NCBI GenBank assembly: GCA_963556145.1
Contig: OY744468.1
Span: 2,480,001 to 2,544,000, forward strand
Direction of reading: 5' to 3'
DNA length: 64,000 nt
Origin: Hygrocybe punicea
Taxonomy: Eukaryota > Basidiomycota > Agaricomycetes > Agaricales > Hygrophoraceae
Made by a program: the position numbers and the translations under genes. Shown here in pieces: positions 43,524-56,034 of the stretch (positions are counted from its first letter, which is position 1; each line of letters begins with the position of its first letter). The notes under the pieces are model-generated. The model saw only the letters and a program-made list of their open reading frames with translations. It had not been told where the DNA came from and made no database searches.

Positions 43524-45163
43524 TTGCCCTGAGCATGGAATTCAATTCAAACCGATGTCAGGCAGGCGTCAGGTTGTACATAGGCTAGTACACAATAAGT
43601 GCTACAGCACAGCATACCCTCCCCACAGCATACATATCCTCTAAGTCTAAATCCTTGCCATCCTCCGGTCCCAAGTCTTCAACGCTGTCTAGTTCGTCTT
43701 ATCAGCGGGTATGTTTATGCCAAGGTCACATGATAAATGAGGAACTTCTCGACCGACTCGGAACTCGTCTCTTGAAGGTTCCTTCATTACCACCATGGCA
43801 GATCCCCATTGCAATACCCCCAAACCAACAGTGAGCCCAAATCACAATACTAATAGCCTTTCACTCAGAGCCAAAGTGACCCCGGCTCAGCTCCTCCTCC
43901 TCCATCGCTACCCTCGGTCTTGGCCCTTGGGAATTATTCGGTAAATTGAAAGTTAGCCATGGCCTGGACTCGGCAGATGCTTATGTACTGACAGGTTCTC
44001 TCTTTAGGACAATCAGGCCATCTTGAAGACGAACCCTGCCTGTAAATCTGTATGCCCCCCACGCTATGCTATGTTCCTGAAGCGTCTTATCGGCCAACAC
44101 CCTGAAGTGCATATATGCATTGGAAACATCGTCTGAATCAGGTCAGGACTGCCCATTATTTGTGTAACCTGAGGGCGACTACAGTATGGACACAATTGAC
44201 AAAAGCTTGTTAAAAGGGCCGAGTTTTTCAAGAATGTTGTTGAGCTTTTTGATGAGTCTGAGGGCGATCGCGAGTGGAGTGACTCCACTTGAGTGGTGGG
44301 ACACAAGTCTTCTTGCCTCCATAGGACTCACTCTGATCCATTTTGCAGTGAGGTCCTTGGAGCTAAAGTACATCAACTGGGAGGACGATGCAATCGTCAA
44401 CCAAAAGCGGCCACTGGGATAGCTACATTGGCTGCCCAATGTGCCGCTCGTCAAATCCAGAACCAAAGCTTACTGCATACGGTAAGACCCAACCTACCAC
44501 TTGTTTTGCCGCATCAAACATGTGTACTAAAGTACTTCCTCTGCAGCCACTTGCCATCTCCGACACTTCTCATTGCATCCATTGCGTGTCTGCCTCCAAC
44601 TTCCACCTCCCAATTCAGCTCCCCTTCACTCATACTAGTTTTCCTTGTATGTACCGTGCTTCATGAGCAATGATACGACTGTTTTATGTGATGATATGGA
44701 ATATGGATGAGTACCTTGGATCAGCCAGAAGCCCTGGGATGTGCTTGCATGGCTCATCGTGCTGGCAAGGTCTTGCCAAGACATTTCCACTCTGGCAGCC
44801 TGCTTGGAATAAGCTGCCGTTCTGGTAGGGTCTCAGATGTTTCCCTCATTCTGGTGGTATTCTTGTATCAGACACCCATTCTTCCAGGCCTTGGATTGAA
44901 AGGGAGATTCTTGCCAACTCATGGAGGTCCGTTGCCGTTGCCTTGCAAGACCCATCCCCAGTCTGGCGGGCAATCCAAGCGAGGTGAAGTTTATAATGCT
45001 ATGTAAGGACATATAAGGATTTTCCCCTTTTGCTGATGACAAAGGGATAGGAACCATACTCATAAATAGCCTTTGTGCTATAAAATGTGGGAGAACCAGA
45101 AATAGTATGGTGAACACGATTTTTCTCAATTGAATCATCATGCTCTATCTTTCATACACAATC
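43524..45163. other. No clear gene
   Basis: A minus ORF at 44179-44466 and plus ORFs at 44293-45006 show no domain or splice support. The segment may hold repeat remnants, but nothing could be matched within the window. Confidence 0.35.
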
Positions 45164-46541
45164 CTACCATGATTCAGCAGATTCACAGAACAGTTGGAGA
45201 AGAGATGGCTCGCCTTGCTGCACAAACATTCTGTCAACTCGTTCCGCTATGTCTCTCCAGCCTCGTGGAACCATGACTATTGCACTGGCGCGGACACTCT
45301 CATTCAGTCTCAGAATTGGATAGTCGTCTGTCGCACGGGCACCCTCCAACAAGTCCCGCTCCATGTCCCAAATAAACAGCCCACCATCGGTTGTTGGCAG
45401 AAAGGGGTTGATCTCGATGACTTTACTGCGGAATGCATCACCAAAAGATAGAATAGCGACGTCGATCACACATGTTTCGAAAGTGGTATTTCTGAGCTTC
45501 AGTCGTAGCTGATTGTCATAGAAATCACGAAGGTGATCCAAAACCTGGTGTCGGAGTCCGAGAAGACGAGATGAATGGACTTGATATGCATACTGAGATA
45601 TTGCGGTGAGTTTGTTTTGGAACACGAACATTCGGAATTCCTGTCTCATGCGTATATGTAAGTAACAGGCGACGATGGGTCCCCCCACGAACCATGTCAA
45701 TTTCCCCTGATTCCCATCTGCGAACTACGATATTCTGTTGCCAGTTTTCCGGATGACGGAGGGCCAGTGTTAGATCCTGCAACATCAATCTGGAATAGCA
45801 CGACTAAAATCGGACTAATCAACAAAGTTAACGGCGTACCTGCCACACTCTCTCGCTCAAAATTAATGCGTGAATAACAGCCGTTGAACTGGAAAATTTC
45901 AAAGCGGCTCCTTCTGCTTCACAGAGGATCTTGAGCTTCAGGTTGGGATCTGAGATGGCCTCGGGGGTCCGTGTGATTGCAGCCCTGTAGAAGGACTCGA
46001 AAATACCCGAGCGTGCAGCTGCGTCCTTTGGGCTGCGTGAGCTCAGTTTCACAAAACAACCTTGCTGGACACCGCTGTCATGGGGTTGAGAAGCGGAAAG
46101 GTTGTCAATCGCGGTCTGGATCGAAGGGCCCAAGGACAGCCTTAAAGCAGCTTCCTGCGCGTTAAGTGGAGGAGGATCTCGGGATGGATCCATCACGTAA
46201 GACGCAGCGGCAGAATCTACCACATCAGGATGCCGTTCAGCGTCTTCGTAAGACTCGAGCAGTCGTCTCGCGTCGAGTTGAGAAAGGGGAACAAGTAGGG
46301 TATCATATGTAAGATTGCCAAGGAGGGGAGCCCAATGTTCGAGGTTGCAATCCAGGACAGAGTAATCATATTCTTTGGAAATAGAATCCAGATTGCCTGC
46401 CAGTGTCGTGGTGGTAGAACCATTATAAGCGTGCTAATAGGTGCTATTATACTGCTAACCTTGCAGTACAGGAGCGCTGCTGTCGCGCTCGATGTTTGAA
46501 TGCCGCAATCTGGCCCCTTTGAGGGCTTCCAACAGTGACAT
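45164..46541 (-). CDS. D123 family protein (CDC123-like, eIF2 assembly factor)
   Basis: An ATP-grasp-like protein that, in yeast (Cdc123), promotes assembly of the eIF2 translation initiation complex. Start MSLLEALKGARLRH at 46541; exon 1 is 46541-46460; exon 2 begins at 46396; further exons follow, with the last ending at 45164. Family blocks: LDCNLEHWAPLLGNLTYDTL, VPLSQLDARRLLESY, CFVKLSSRSPKDAA (nucleotide-binding strand), DLTLALRHPENWQ, ELRMFV/EFRMFVFQNKLTAISQY, TCVIDVAIL and VIEINPFLPTTDGGLFIW, the metal-binding/catalytic end. All blocks are intact and in one frame after removing short introns, so the gene appears functional. Its start is about 190 bp from the ATG of the divergent F-box gene, suggesting a shared promoter. 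Confidence 0.9.
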
Positions 46542-46731
46542 CGCAAACGAGAAGGTAAGGTTGACCAAGTGGCAGTCTTGCCTACCTCCTTGTCCTGTAT
46601 CGGTGTGATCGTTATTGGTCACGTGTTTGGTCGTTATGCAAATAATGTTAGATTTTTTTACTCCAGTCGATGTCGGTGCCCTCCCAAGCCAGCCCTCCAA
46701 GTTGACAGTACTAACTTGTTCTCATTTCAGG
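46542..46731. promoter_or_regulatory. Compact divergent promoter between D123 and the F-box gene
   Basis: Only about 190 bp separate the two start codons. A polypyrimidine tract with TTCTCATTTCAG ends 1 base before the F-box ATG and looks like a splice acceptor, so the F-box gene may have a 5' untranslated intron. Confidence 0.45.
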
Positions 46732-48630
46732 ATGAATATCCGTGGCGAAGTTGACGACTCGTTACGTCTGGCAAAAGGCAAACAGTCCATTAACAAACCC
46801 GTGGCGCCCTTCCACTACACACTCCCCACCGAGCTCTTGGCGGAGATCTTCAAAGCAGGAGCCCTCATGCGCGAACATCGCGGAGAACTCCCATTTCCTC
46901 TGTTGGTTAGTAGGATAAACCGTCACTGGCGCTACATCGTGCTCAACGCGCCGAATGTTTGGACCAATGTTTATTGGTATGTCCTGTCAAGACCATTCCC
47001 GACCATTTGGTTTGAGAGGTCAAAGTCATGTTTATTGCACGTTACCCTTCATGCCACCTTCTATCATACAGTGGAGATCGACGTCAGGCCGCTAATCCCA
47101 TATTTTCACCGCTGCCGCCAATTAACTATCGAAGCGGGCGATTACTATGATTTAATAGAAATCATCAAGCCCTTCAAGCATACCTTTGCACCGCGTTTGC
47201 AATATGTGGAGCTCCTCGTGAGGCTAGAAGATAGGGTAGAAAATCCGGTCGAACCCTACTTTCTCACTGGAGGCGCTCCCAATCTCCTCTCGGTACAACT
47301 TCGCAATGTCTGCTTGCTTTATTCGCCTCCGCTTGCAGGCGTGCAGACCCTGGATCTTCATGGCTGGATACCCAACTCGTCACAATTCGACCGCCTTAAA
47401 GTCGCTTCTTCTTTGACAAAACTCGTCCTTCGCGACTCCACGTTGATGCACGAGGACGACGAGAACTATCCAGTTATTGAACTTCCTTCTCTCCTCTCGC
47501 TTGCAATCAGTTACCCCAGTTCGACCCACTCCCGTTTCGAATCCCAGTCCCCTCTCAAATACCTTGCCCTTGCCAACCTCGAGTATTTGGAAATTGTTAA
47601 CGCCACATCCGCGGATCTCACCCAACACTTCCCACCTGATGACAAAAGGCTTCGCTATCCGAAGCTGCAAACCCTTCGATTAGATAGTCTCCTGGTTGCT
47701 GAGGACAAAGTGGGAGGATTGCTCATTCATGCCCTACCGACAATCTCTCACTTGCAGTTGATCAACACCGAAGGTGGGCGCCTTCTGCCCCCGTGGCACA
47801 TATATGCCTACACCAGCCATGAGGTTCATAAGTGGCCCAACCTGCGCATAATCACTCTTGAACCCGCGAGCATAGACAACCTCACCTGGCTAAACAACAT
47901 CGTCTCAAACCGGATAGACAAGATGGGAAAGCCCCTGAGCAGAGTTCGCCTTTCATATGCGCCTCATACACCTGTGTCGTGCTTACTCGTTATTGCACGG
48001 CTCCAAAAACTGGTGCAGGTGGATGTAGTTCCTGAGGATGAGATGTTGGGTATGATTATCCAGCAAGAGGATGAGAGCCAGCAGGGCTCTGAATATGATG
48101 ACGATGCCAGCGACTCTCAGAGATCATCTACATCTACCGTTGCCCCACAAGCTTACCCTGACACCTACCTACCTACTGCGTCGACATCCGCCGCTTCTGA
48201 CTCGTTCGAGACCGAGTTTACGCTACCTGCCGAGGCCCTGACCCAGGAATTCGATCCGTGGACGTTCGAGTTTGATAGCGATGTAGACTTTGAGCTAGAC
48301 TTTGGGCAGTGGTTTGATCCTGACAATCTGTCGGCTGGCTTGTTTAATCGTGATATAAATTCGTGGGTCCAGATATCCACGCCCAGCCTGGATCCATCAA
48401 TCACTCAACGGGACCTTGGGGATTCGTTTTATCCTTCCAATTATCCTTTGCACGTTGCATCCGACGCATTGACACCGCCGCTTGCCGGTGACGGTGATGG
48501 TGACGGTGACATAACTTTGGACCCCCTCTCAGATCGGCCGAGCGACCTGGTCCGTCTTGATGGAGTATCTTTGCTCGATGAGTTTGACCCATCATTTTTT
48601 CGACCTGATGTGGTGGCGAACTCTGAGTGA
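46732..48630 (+). CDS. Large F-box protein with leucine-rich-like region, 632 aa
   Basis: A single long exon. The ATG at 46732 (MNIRGEVDDSL) is preferred over upstream ATGs because it follows a splice-acceptor-like TTTCAG and starts shortly before the domain. The F-box is YTLPTELLAEIFKAGALM...FPLLVSRINRHWRYIVLNAPNVWTNV, the usual agaricomycete form. It should bind Skp1 in an SCF ubiquitin ligase. The middle (about residues 110-440) has irregular LRR-type strands (VQTLDLHGW, LTKLVLRDSTL, LEYLEIVNA, LQTLRLDSLL). The C-terminal about 180 residues are acidic and disordered (EYDDDASDSQRSS, DSDVDFELDFG, a GDGDGDGD run). The frame is intact. Substrates are unknown; such genes are numerous and fast-evolving in mushrooms. 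Confidence 0.85.
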   Translation: MNIRGEVDDSLRLAKGKQSINKPVAPFHYTLPTELLAEIFKAGALMREHRGELPFPLLVSRINRHWRYIVLNAPNVWTNVYWYVLSRPFPTIWFERSKSCLLHVTLHATFYHTVEIDVRPLIPYFHRCRQLTIEAGDYYDLIEIIKPFKHTFAPRLQYVELLVRLEDRVENPVEPYFLTGGAPNLLSVQLRNVCLLYSPPLAGVQTLDLHGWIPNSSQFDRLKVASSLTKLVLRDSTLMHEDDENYPVIELPSLLSLAISYPSSTHSRFESQSPLKYLALANLEYLEIVNATSADLTQHFPPDDKRLRYPKLQTLRLDSLLVAEDKVGGLLIHALPTISHLQLINTEGGRLLPPWHIYAYTSHEVHKWPNLRIITLEPASIDNLTWLNNIVSNRIDKMGKPLSRVRLSYAPHTPVSCLLVIARLQKLVQVDVVPEDEMLGMIIQQEDESQQGSEYDDDASDSQRSSTSTVAPQAYPDTYLPTASTSAASDSFETEFTLPAEALTQEFDPWTFEFDSDVDFELDFGQWFDPDNLSAGLFNRDINSWVQISTPSLDPSITQRDLGDSFYPSNYPLHVASDALTPPLAGDGDGDGDITLDPLSDRPSDLVRLDGVSLLDEFDPSFFRPDVVANSE

Positions 48631-48900
48631 GTGGGTTGGCTTAGTACTGACCATGTAAATAGGCCTATAAGCGATTACCGATTATCTCCCCAACTTCCCA
48701 ACTTCCCTAAATACTGTAGTATCTCACAACGCCGGGTCAAAGGTCACAGAATTATTTATGGTTTGCTGAATCAACGATTTGCCATTATTTTGTATTCATT
48801 TGGTCGACGGTCATATCAGACCCACCCTCCCGGCGCGGATAAGGTAAGTAACTTTGTTCAGGAGTCTGGACCGCTCCTAGATATGGCTTCGCCGCTCCAG

Positions 48901-48957
48901 AACCTTCACGAAGGGACATAACCTTCACGAAGGGACGTAACCTTCACGAAGGGACAT
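48901..48957 (+). repeat. Three tandem 19-bp units upstream of the acetate permease
   Basis: AACCTTCACGAAGGGACAT occurs three times head to tail (one unit with GT for AT), ending 26 bp before the ATG at 48983. Each unit contains the partial palindrome CCTTCACGAAGG, so it may be a repeated regulator site or sit in the 5' untranslated region. Confidence 0.7.
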
Positions 48958-48982
48958 ATACATACTCGTCCTACGGCTACCG

Positions 48983-49923
48983 ATGGATAACATGTCTGAC
49001 AAGTTGAACGAGAAGGTCCTCCACACCAGTAGCATGCCCTCCAGCATCGCTAATCCCAGTACCCTGTGAGTTTTCACCATGGCCAAAGGCATGGCCTTTG
49101 GCGAGCAGAACTAACAACACCAATGTGTAATCTGTAGCGGTCTCCTCTCTTTCGCGTCCACGACCCTCATCCTCTCGCTCTACAATGTCAATGCTCGCGG
49201 CATCGCAGCACCTAACGTCGTTGTCGGAATGGCCATCTTCTGCGGTGGACTCGCCCAGTTGCTAGCTGGGATGTGGGAATTTCCACGCGGAAATATGTTC
49301 AGTGCGACTGGTATGCCGTTTTTTTTGTTATCAAAGTTGTTTTGCTCCAACTTCTCTTCCACGAGTCATCTCTTCATGAGTCTTGGACTGACACAGCTTT
49401 TCACTTGAATAGCATTCTCATCGTTCGGCGCGTTCTGGATGTCTTATGCCACAATTCTAATCCCTGGCTCTGGCATTAGTGCTGCATACCAAGGGAAAGA
49501 GCAAGAATTCCACGATGCTTTGGGTATATATCTAATAACGTGGTTTATTGTCGTTTTCATTTTGTTGTAAGTCTATTCCATATTCATGACGGTGATGCAT
49601 AATGTTGACGATATCATGGGACGTAGAGTCGCTGCGCTGCATAAGAGTATTGCCTTCGTTGCGCTGTTTTCATCCCTGGTGTTGACCTTCATCCTGTTGG
49701 CGGCTGCAAATTTCGTGGGCAAGACGGTGTACGTATCATCTTACTCTTACCCATCATTCCGTCACCGTTGACGATCCCCTATTACAGCCTGCTTCACGCA
49801 GGTGGCGGATTCGGGATTATAAGTGCCATGATCGCTTACTACATCGGTTTGAGCGAGCTTTTGAGTGGCGAGAAGTCTCCCATCATCAGGCTACCTCTCG
49901 GAGTGTTCCAAAAGTATGAATAG
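48983..49923 (+). CDS. GPR1/FUN34/YaaH (ATO) family acetate/ammonium permease
   Basis: A six-helix plasma-membrane transporter. Exons: 48983-49065, 49138-49310, 49413-49566, 49627-49738 and 49798-49923, all with GT...AG introns. Family motifs: the N-terminal signature NPSTLGLLSFASTTLILSLYN (partly NPxG-like), VVVGMAIFCGGLAQLLAGMWEF, RGNMFSATAFSSFGAFWMSYA, TWFIVVFILL, FVALFSSLVLTFILLAAANF and HAGGGFGIISAMIAYYIGLSELL. The usual NPAPLGL motif is NPSTLGL here, as in a basidiomycete subgroup. The frame is intact, and the protein ends after PLGVFQKYE without a long tail. Members import acetate or export ammonium; which applies here cannot be told. Three tandem 19-bp repeats lie just upstream. Confidence 0.92.
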
Positions 49924-50224
49924 CGCTGCCTTTGACGTCCCTTCCCACACCATTACGCTTGAGTTTTAAACTAGAGGTTGAATCCGCATTCCAGCTCGTA
50001 CTTTCTGCCGCAAATGTCAACTGGTTAGCTACTAGTCGATTCCTGTCATATCATAGTAACCCCAGCACAAGTAACACTCCGAATAATGTATACACATTGT
50101 TTCTCGTGACCCTACACATTCATCGCTACAATTATTACAATGCAATCATAGCTGATTTCAGTGAGTATGGAATTTGCATTTTTTAACGTAGCCAATAACT
50201 TACTAACAAACACCGATAATTTTT
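49924..50224. other. Intergenic between convergent genes
   Basis: The permease and P450 3' ends face each other. No coding signal is seen. Confidence 0.5.
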
Positions 50225-52481
50225 CTACCAGTGTTCGCGGGGGATTAGCACAACGGGCAGCTTCCCGCTCTGCATTACAAAGAAGTCCCGCAAGTTGTCC
50301 TCCCACTCGCTGGAAACGAACCAATCCGCGAACCGCATCTCGAACCGCCACATCAGCATGCACACAACAGCACGCATCTCCTGGTACGCAAGCGTCTTCC
50401 CAACGCACATGGATGGCCCAAACGAGAACGGAACGAACGCGCGTGTGTTGTGTACATGCGGCCCTGCCATTGTGCGCGCCGGCAAGTGGTCTACATCGGA
50501 AAGTGGATGTTTAGATGTTTGGTCTGGGTCGGCCACGGGTCCGAGCCAGCGATCTGGGAGAAAGGACTCTGGCGCCGGGGAAAAGTATCGCGGATCACGG
50601 TGAAGGGAGTAGAAGTGGACAAACACGCTTGTGCCTTCCGGGACGAAGCTTGCATGGAAGCAATGGATCAGCATTGGCAGCCCTATGCTTTGAGCAAGGA
50701 TTGAACAAGGGGCTTACTATGGTCCGACGGTTTTACCGTGGCTCCCCCGTGCTGGTGCACGCTGGCTACCACTGAGAACCGGTGGGAACAGGCGGAGAAC
50801 CTCATTTCTACATCAGTGAGCCGGTCAGTGAGCTCCGAAACGGGAGGACGTGAGCCACGAACAGCACGGCGTTGAGATACGTCATCTGGGTATGTCGGGC
50901 GGTGTCTTGAACGTCGTCAGGGCCGAGGGCGTCCACCTCGGCTTGAAGTCTTGCATATTCCGCAGGATGGCAAAGGAGGCACCAGAAAAGGTTGCTGAGT
51001 ACTTTTGCGGTGGTGTCAGAGCCTGCGACGATGGCAAGTCCACCGTCGGAGATCACCTCGGCTCTGCTCGGTGGGTCCTTTTGCACCCCGTCCTCGTCAA
51101 TCTGAGATGATGATGTCGTCAGCCAGGACGTTGGGGTAGGTTGAAGGCGTGACTGTTCACCAAGTGGTGGAAGAGATCCTTATACGGCGATCCTTGTGTG
51201 TACCGAATTGCGGCACGTTGCGCGGCGAAGGCACGGAACGCTTTGAGGTCCCTGCCTACGAAGGGCAAGTAGGCATGGTATCCCGCAAGCCAAGGCAAGT
51301 GTCCGTGGATAAGCGCCGTGCTGCATGGAAGATGTAAGTGCCACAGAAAAACAACATGGAGAAATGTGATTATTACGGTTGCCCATCCTCTAAGAGATGC
51401 CATAGACCATCCGTATCACCATTCGTCATCATTTCTGAGCCGCCACCAAAACTGTATTCACACATCCCATTAGTATGCATTATACATTGTGTTGACCAAG
51501 AGAAGCATACTGACGCCATGTCGCTCATAAAGTCAAACCTAGGCAGGCACATCATGAGGCTCTTAGCGGGAGGCTCTCCGCGGAGACCAAACAAAGTAGA
51601 CATACTCACGCAAAGTAGCTTATCCACTGCGCTAAATCAATAGTACCAACCTGCTTTGCCAAGACGTCCACAAGTTGGGACGCCCGGCGGTACATCATGA
51701 TCTCATACCCTTTGAGGGCGGTGGTGCTGAATCCCCGATTCCACGGTCGTCGGCGACGCGCGTGCTCACGCTTGTCTCGGATGCCTATCACTCCCCTGAC
51801 TCTCTGGCCAAACAAACGTCCATCCCAGACTAAAGAAAATAAACAAATTGCACAAGCTGAACACGCTTTGAACTACTTACTCGGGCCTTTCGGCAATCCT
51901 GAAAAACCCATCAGGGGGACGATGGCGGCCGAATCGCGGATGGAGAGCTCGTTCGGACCTTGGCAGCGCAAGTAGGTTTGGGATATCAGCGCCGGGAGGA
52001 TGACGGATAGAAACTGACCTATTCTAACTACGTCGCCATATTTGTCGTGCAGGGCCCTGTAGTATATATGCTGCTTGCCCGTCGTTGCGATGCATGTTAT
52101 CCAGAGTTTGGACAACTTGCACGCGAGGGGGCCTGGATAGTTGGCGAGGGGGTGAAAGGGCGATAGGCGGTAGGCAGCCGTGGAAAGGAGAAGTGTGGAG
52201 AGGTAGATCCCGATGGTGATGGCGGCGGAGATTGCGAAGCTTTTGAAGTGTGCAATGAGAAGTGACGATAGGGTTACGGGCGTGATCACTAAGAGAAATA
52301 GGTGCGATGACGGATGGTGGGGCTCGTATCGTTTGAAGATATAGTGGCATCCCTAGGAAGTAAAATAGTTAAATTGAGCTAGAAAACCCACTCAAGATTG
52401 ACTTACCAGGCCAGCAAACACCACCACGAGAAGAGCGTGCCTGAATGAGACCGATAATATCGAGGAGGGGAGTAGTTCCAT
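50225..52481 (-). CDS. Cytochrome P450 monooxygenase (fungal, membrane-anchored)
   Basis: Starts MELLPSSILSVSFRHALLVV at 52481 with an N-terminal hydrophobic anchor, a first intron near 52405-52355, and the hinge FHPLANYPGPLACKLSKLW. Later exons carry the I-helix oxygen-binding motif AGSDTTA (about 51020-51000), the K-helix NEVLRLFPPVLSGSQR (ExxR present, about 50790) and the heme loop FVPFSFGPSMCVGKTLA with the cysteine ligand (about 50420-50370). The heme motif has Ser where the classical FxxGxRxCxG has Arg; FGP..CVGK loops of this sort are common in basidiomycete P450s. Several short introns lie between 52000 and 50700; I did not fix all of them, so minor frame problems cannot be excluded. 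The role is an NADPH-dependent oxidation of unknown substrate. Confidence 0.85.
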
Positions 52482-54142
52482 GGTTGGAGCGCCTGGTTTC
52501 ACCTGTGTATTTATACTGAAAGAAAATACTTGGGAAAGTGGATTGCCTTTATCCGAGGACATCGAATGAGTGGGAAAGGAACCGTAACATTGCCAGATGG
52601 TCGCGGTCGTTTACGAGACTAGGGGTGAAACACAGCCGCTCTGTGATTCACATTCAAATCAGGCTTAGCGCCCACAGGGATTCAGGAGATCAGAGGCTTG
52701 GGCAAGACAATGAAGTGGCCAAGACAACGCAGTGGATTGTATAAGACCATCTGCCGCTTAAGCGTCTAAGAAATCCTAGTCATTGCGACTAGCGAATATA
52801 AACGAGCGAGTCGGTGAAGTGCTGGCTGAGATGAGGCCATGGGTCAACTGTAACGTTGTCATGGTACAAGGCAATGTGATTGAAGCCTTCCCCAATTGCT
52901 CTCATTAATATTTACGTAAGGCTGTAGTGCAATATGCAATATTTTTCGTATATATTCGTAAACATATACTGGACTTCAAGTTTGACGCTAGCTACTGCGT
53001 ACGAAAATGGTCAGCCATCGAGGAAGCTACAGCATGCTGTTGAGTTGAGGGATTTCGCGGTGTTACATCGAGAGTTGGGCGTGAAGCTTGATATCCCATA
53101 GTACGACGACGTGGTGACTTCTGTTCACAGCAGCAGCGGTGAGGATAGGATCTTACCCTTTCATTCGCAACTCCTATCGTCAGCGTTATGTCACTGCACA
53201 CCATACCCTTTCGCCATCCGCGGGTTTCGCAGTATGTTGGTTCTGTGGCTTCTTCTATAGGTGAGAAAAGCAGCAATCAAGACAATCCAACGAGGACCGG
53301 AGCAATAACGGTGGACACACAGCGTCAGGGGTGCGGGTTAGACGATAAACGCGCAACGTTGGGGAACAGGGGCGGGAATGACTGAGCTAGTTATGAGAGA
53401 GAATGAGTACGTGCCGTACCATCAACCGTGGTAGTTCCGTGACAATGCTGTCAATGCTGGACCGATAAGGGTGTTACCGCCGCACTAAACAGTTGAAGTA
53501 CGGCAAATAACCTCTGCAGGCACTGAAAAAGCCTCCCCAGTCCACAGGATACGAGGGAGAGGCGTAATGAAAGGAACATCGGCTTATTCACGATTTGTCG
53601 AGGCCCTCAAAAACTTACCCCGTATACGGTTTGCAGCAGAATAGATTTGCTGAGCATTCAGTTCTGATACGAAGTCATCCACCTGTGGATTCCCTGGGGG
53701 TACAAAAGCATCCTCGTCCATGGTATAATGTGAGTGAAGGAACACTGCTCGCTGGGAAACGCTGACTTGGAAGTAGCCGAACCACTGGCAGTAAGTACCC
53801 AGAAGTGATCACAATGGGAAGGCAGAATCTGAACAAAGCAAATTGATTGCCAGTGTGGTGTGCGTCGTTATAATATCATGATGTCCCCGGCCCTTTGGTG
53901 ATCACCGGGTCACCCCCCGGTAACTTTCCCACGCATGGCGTCCTGGCCCCAGATACATTGATCCGGTGACCCATGTATATCTGCTCGATACACTTCTCGT
54001 TTAGGGTGATGTCCTCATTTAGGGTAACGTCCTTCTGATTCTGGGGGCAAAGTTTCTCATTAAGGGAGGGGGGTGTGTGTGCCAAAGTTCAGCAAATATG
54101 GCATTGTTCAGTTAGTGATACCAGTACTACAGTTGATAAATA
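52482..54142. other. No gene supported
   Basis: Short ORFs only. Near 53876-54085 the sequence is repetitive (GTGATCACCGGGTCACC..., TTTAGGGTGATGTCC/TTTAGGGTAACGTCC) and may be the downstream end of the Crypton element. Confidence 0.4.
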
Positions 54143-56034
54143 TTATGGATATGACAGCGCCATACGAACCACCTCTTGGTAACCGACACCTCCCTTCTTC
54201 TGCAAGTAGTCGCAGAAGCTGTGTGCTTTGAATTTGGGCTCATACTTTTCTGCAAGGAAGCGGAGGGCCAGGGCCGTGCTCCACCGTGGCCTCCCCGAAA
54301 GCTCCATGATCAGGTCCACGACCTTTTTCCGACGTGCCCCTTCGGTCTTCTGCCCACCTTCGTTTCGCCTCCATTTTGGCCCCCAGTTCTCGACAAGCTG
54401 TCTCACCGACAAGAATCCATTCAGTCCTTCGGCCCACTCAGTCCAGATGTCAGAGACCTGACTGATGGGCTGGTACCGATAGTACGGCAGGTAACCACTC
54501 TCCACCCATTCCCACTGGTGCTTGAGGACCCGCTCTGTGCCAAACTTGTTCAGGAGAGCCATCCATGCAGTCTGGTGCTGACCAGGCACTACATGACCTG
54601 CAGAGTGGGCCATTCCAGTGACCAAAGCTGGAACCGGGGCTGGTTCTGGTGCACTGAGTGGTGGATGATTCTCCCGGTGGCCAACCGATACCACCACAGG
54701 TGGACTGTCCCCACCAGCAGCATGTGGCTGTGGTGAGATCACCTCTGATGCGGGAGGCAGCCCGGTGAACCTGATGGTGACCATAGGGCCCGAGCTTAGC
54801 ATGGGGATGGCCGGCGGTGATGGCAGTGGCAGTGGCGGCAGCAAAGTGGGAGCTGCGTGAGTTCAGTCAATTAGAGGGGGGTGCAGACAGCAGGTGGGCG
54901 CAAGCTTGAAAGATTTGCCTACCTTTTGTGTTCTTCTTTCCCCGGCGTGATTCTCTGGAGCTGAGGAGAACCCCAAGCATCCCCTCCACCCACTGGTATT
55001 GCTCACTCATGAGACTCCACCTCCGTTGGTTCTCCTCCCTCTCCTTCTCCTGTGCAAGGGTGACTTCGGACACCAGGCCACGGATGCTGCAGACCAGGTG
55101 CTCCGGGAGGGCATCGAAGGCAAGAGCAGCATCCCGCTCTGCTTTGGTGAGAACGGCTGTGGAGCTGGCGGCAAAGGTGGCAAAGGCAGATGTGTTGAAA
55201 GGTTCAAACCGAAAGATTGGGGAGGTAGGATGATGGAAGAACAGCACAGCGGCATCTTGAAGGAGCACGACCCGGAGCCACCTGAGCACCCGAAGAAATT
55301 GCTTTAGGGCTATGTCACGGCCTTGGGCATCAGCAGCAGCCCGGGTTTCAAGTGCCACCTCTTGGGCTTCAACCCAAGGAAACACAGTGGCAAGGAGCTC
55401 AGAAGGTGGTTCTGTGCGTGACTCAGTTGGTGAGACGGGGGAGTTGGGCACAACAGAGAAGGGGGCAAGCTTTTACCTACCAATTGATTCTCTGGGCAGG
55501 CTGTACATCTCAGGCTTGCGTCCATTGAACATTGCAGCGGCAAGGACAGCATCGACTGGGAGGGCACGGTCATAGACATTTCAGAAAGAGCCACTCTCAT
55601 TCCAGCCACCGAGGGCCTTTGTTCCCATTGATGATGCGCCATGGGCCCGAGCGGTTAGGGCAGTGTAGAACCGCCCAGCGTGGGTGACCTTCGTGAGGGA
55701 GACGGAGTTCTTTTTGTGCATGTTTGCGACATGCTCGTGATGATCTGCAGGCGAGTGTGAAGGTTAGCATGGAGGGTCAGCCACAATGCCGCAGAACTGA
55801 CTGTCGTAGGTCATTTTCTTGGTGACTGATGTGGTCCAAAAGAGGTAGTTGTCGTACCAGGGACGATAGCCATACTCGCCGTAGTTGGGCTGGCCAAATA
55901 TGGGCTCAAAGTCTGGCACAGGTGCCGAGTTTGCATTGAAGTGGGCAAAAAAGAGGAGTGCTATGGCACCAATGGGTAAGGCACGGCACGGGTATACCGT
56001 GGGTCAGAATTCCCAACACCACACCCATACCCGC

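Noticed and set aside
44179..44466. 95-codon minus frame
   Set aside because: It looked mildly protein-like but has no start context, partner exons or recognised family.
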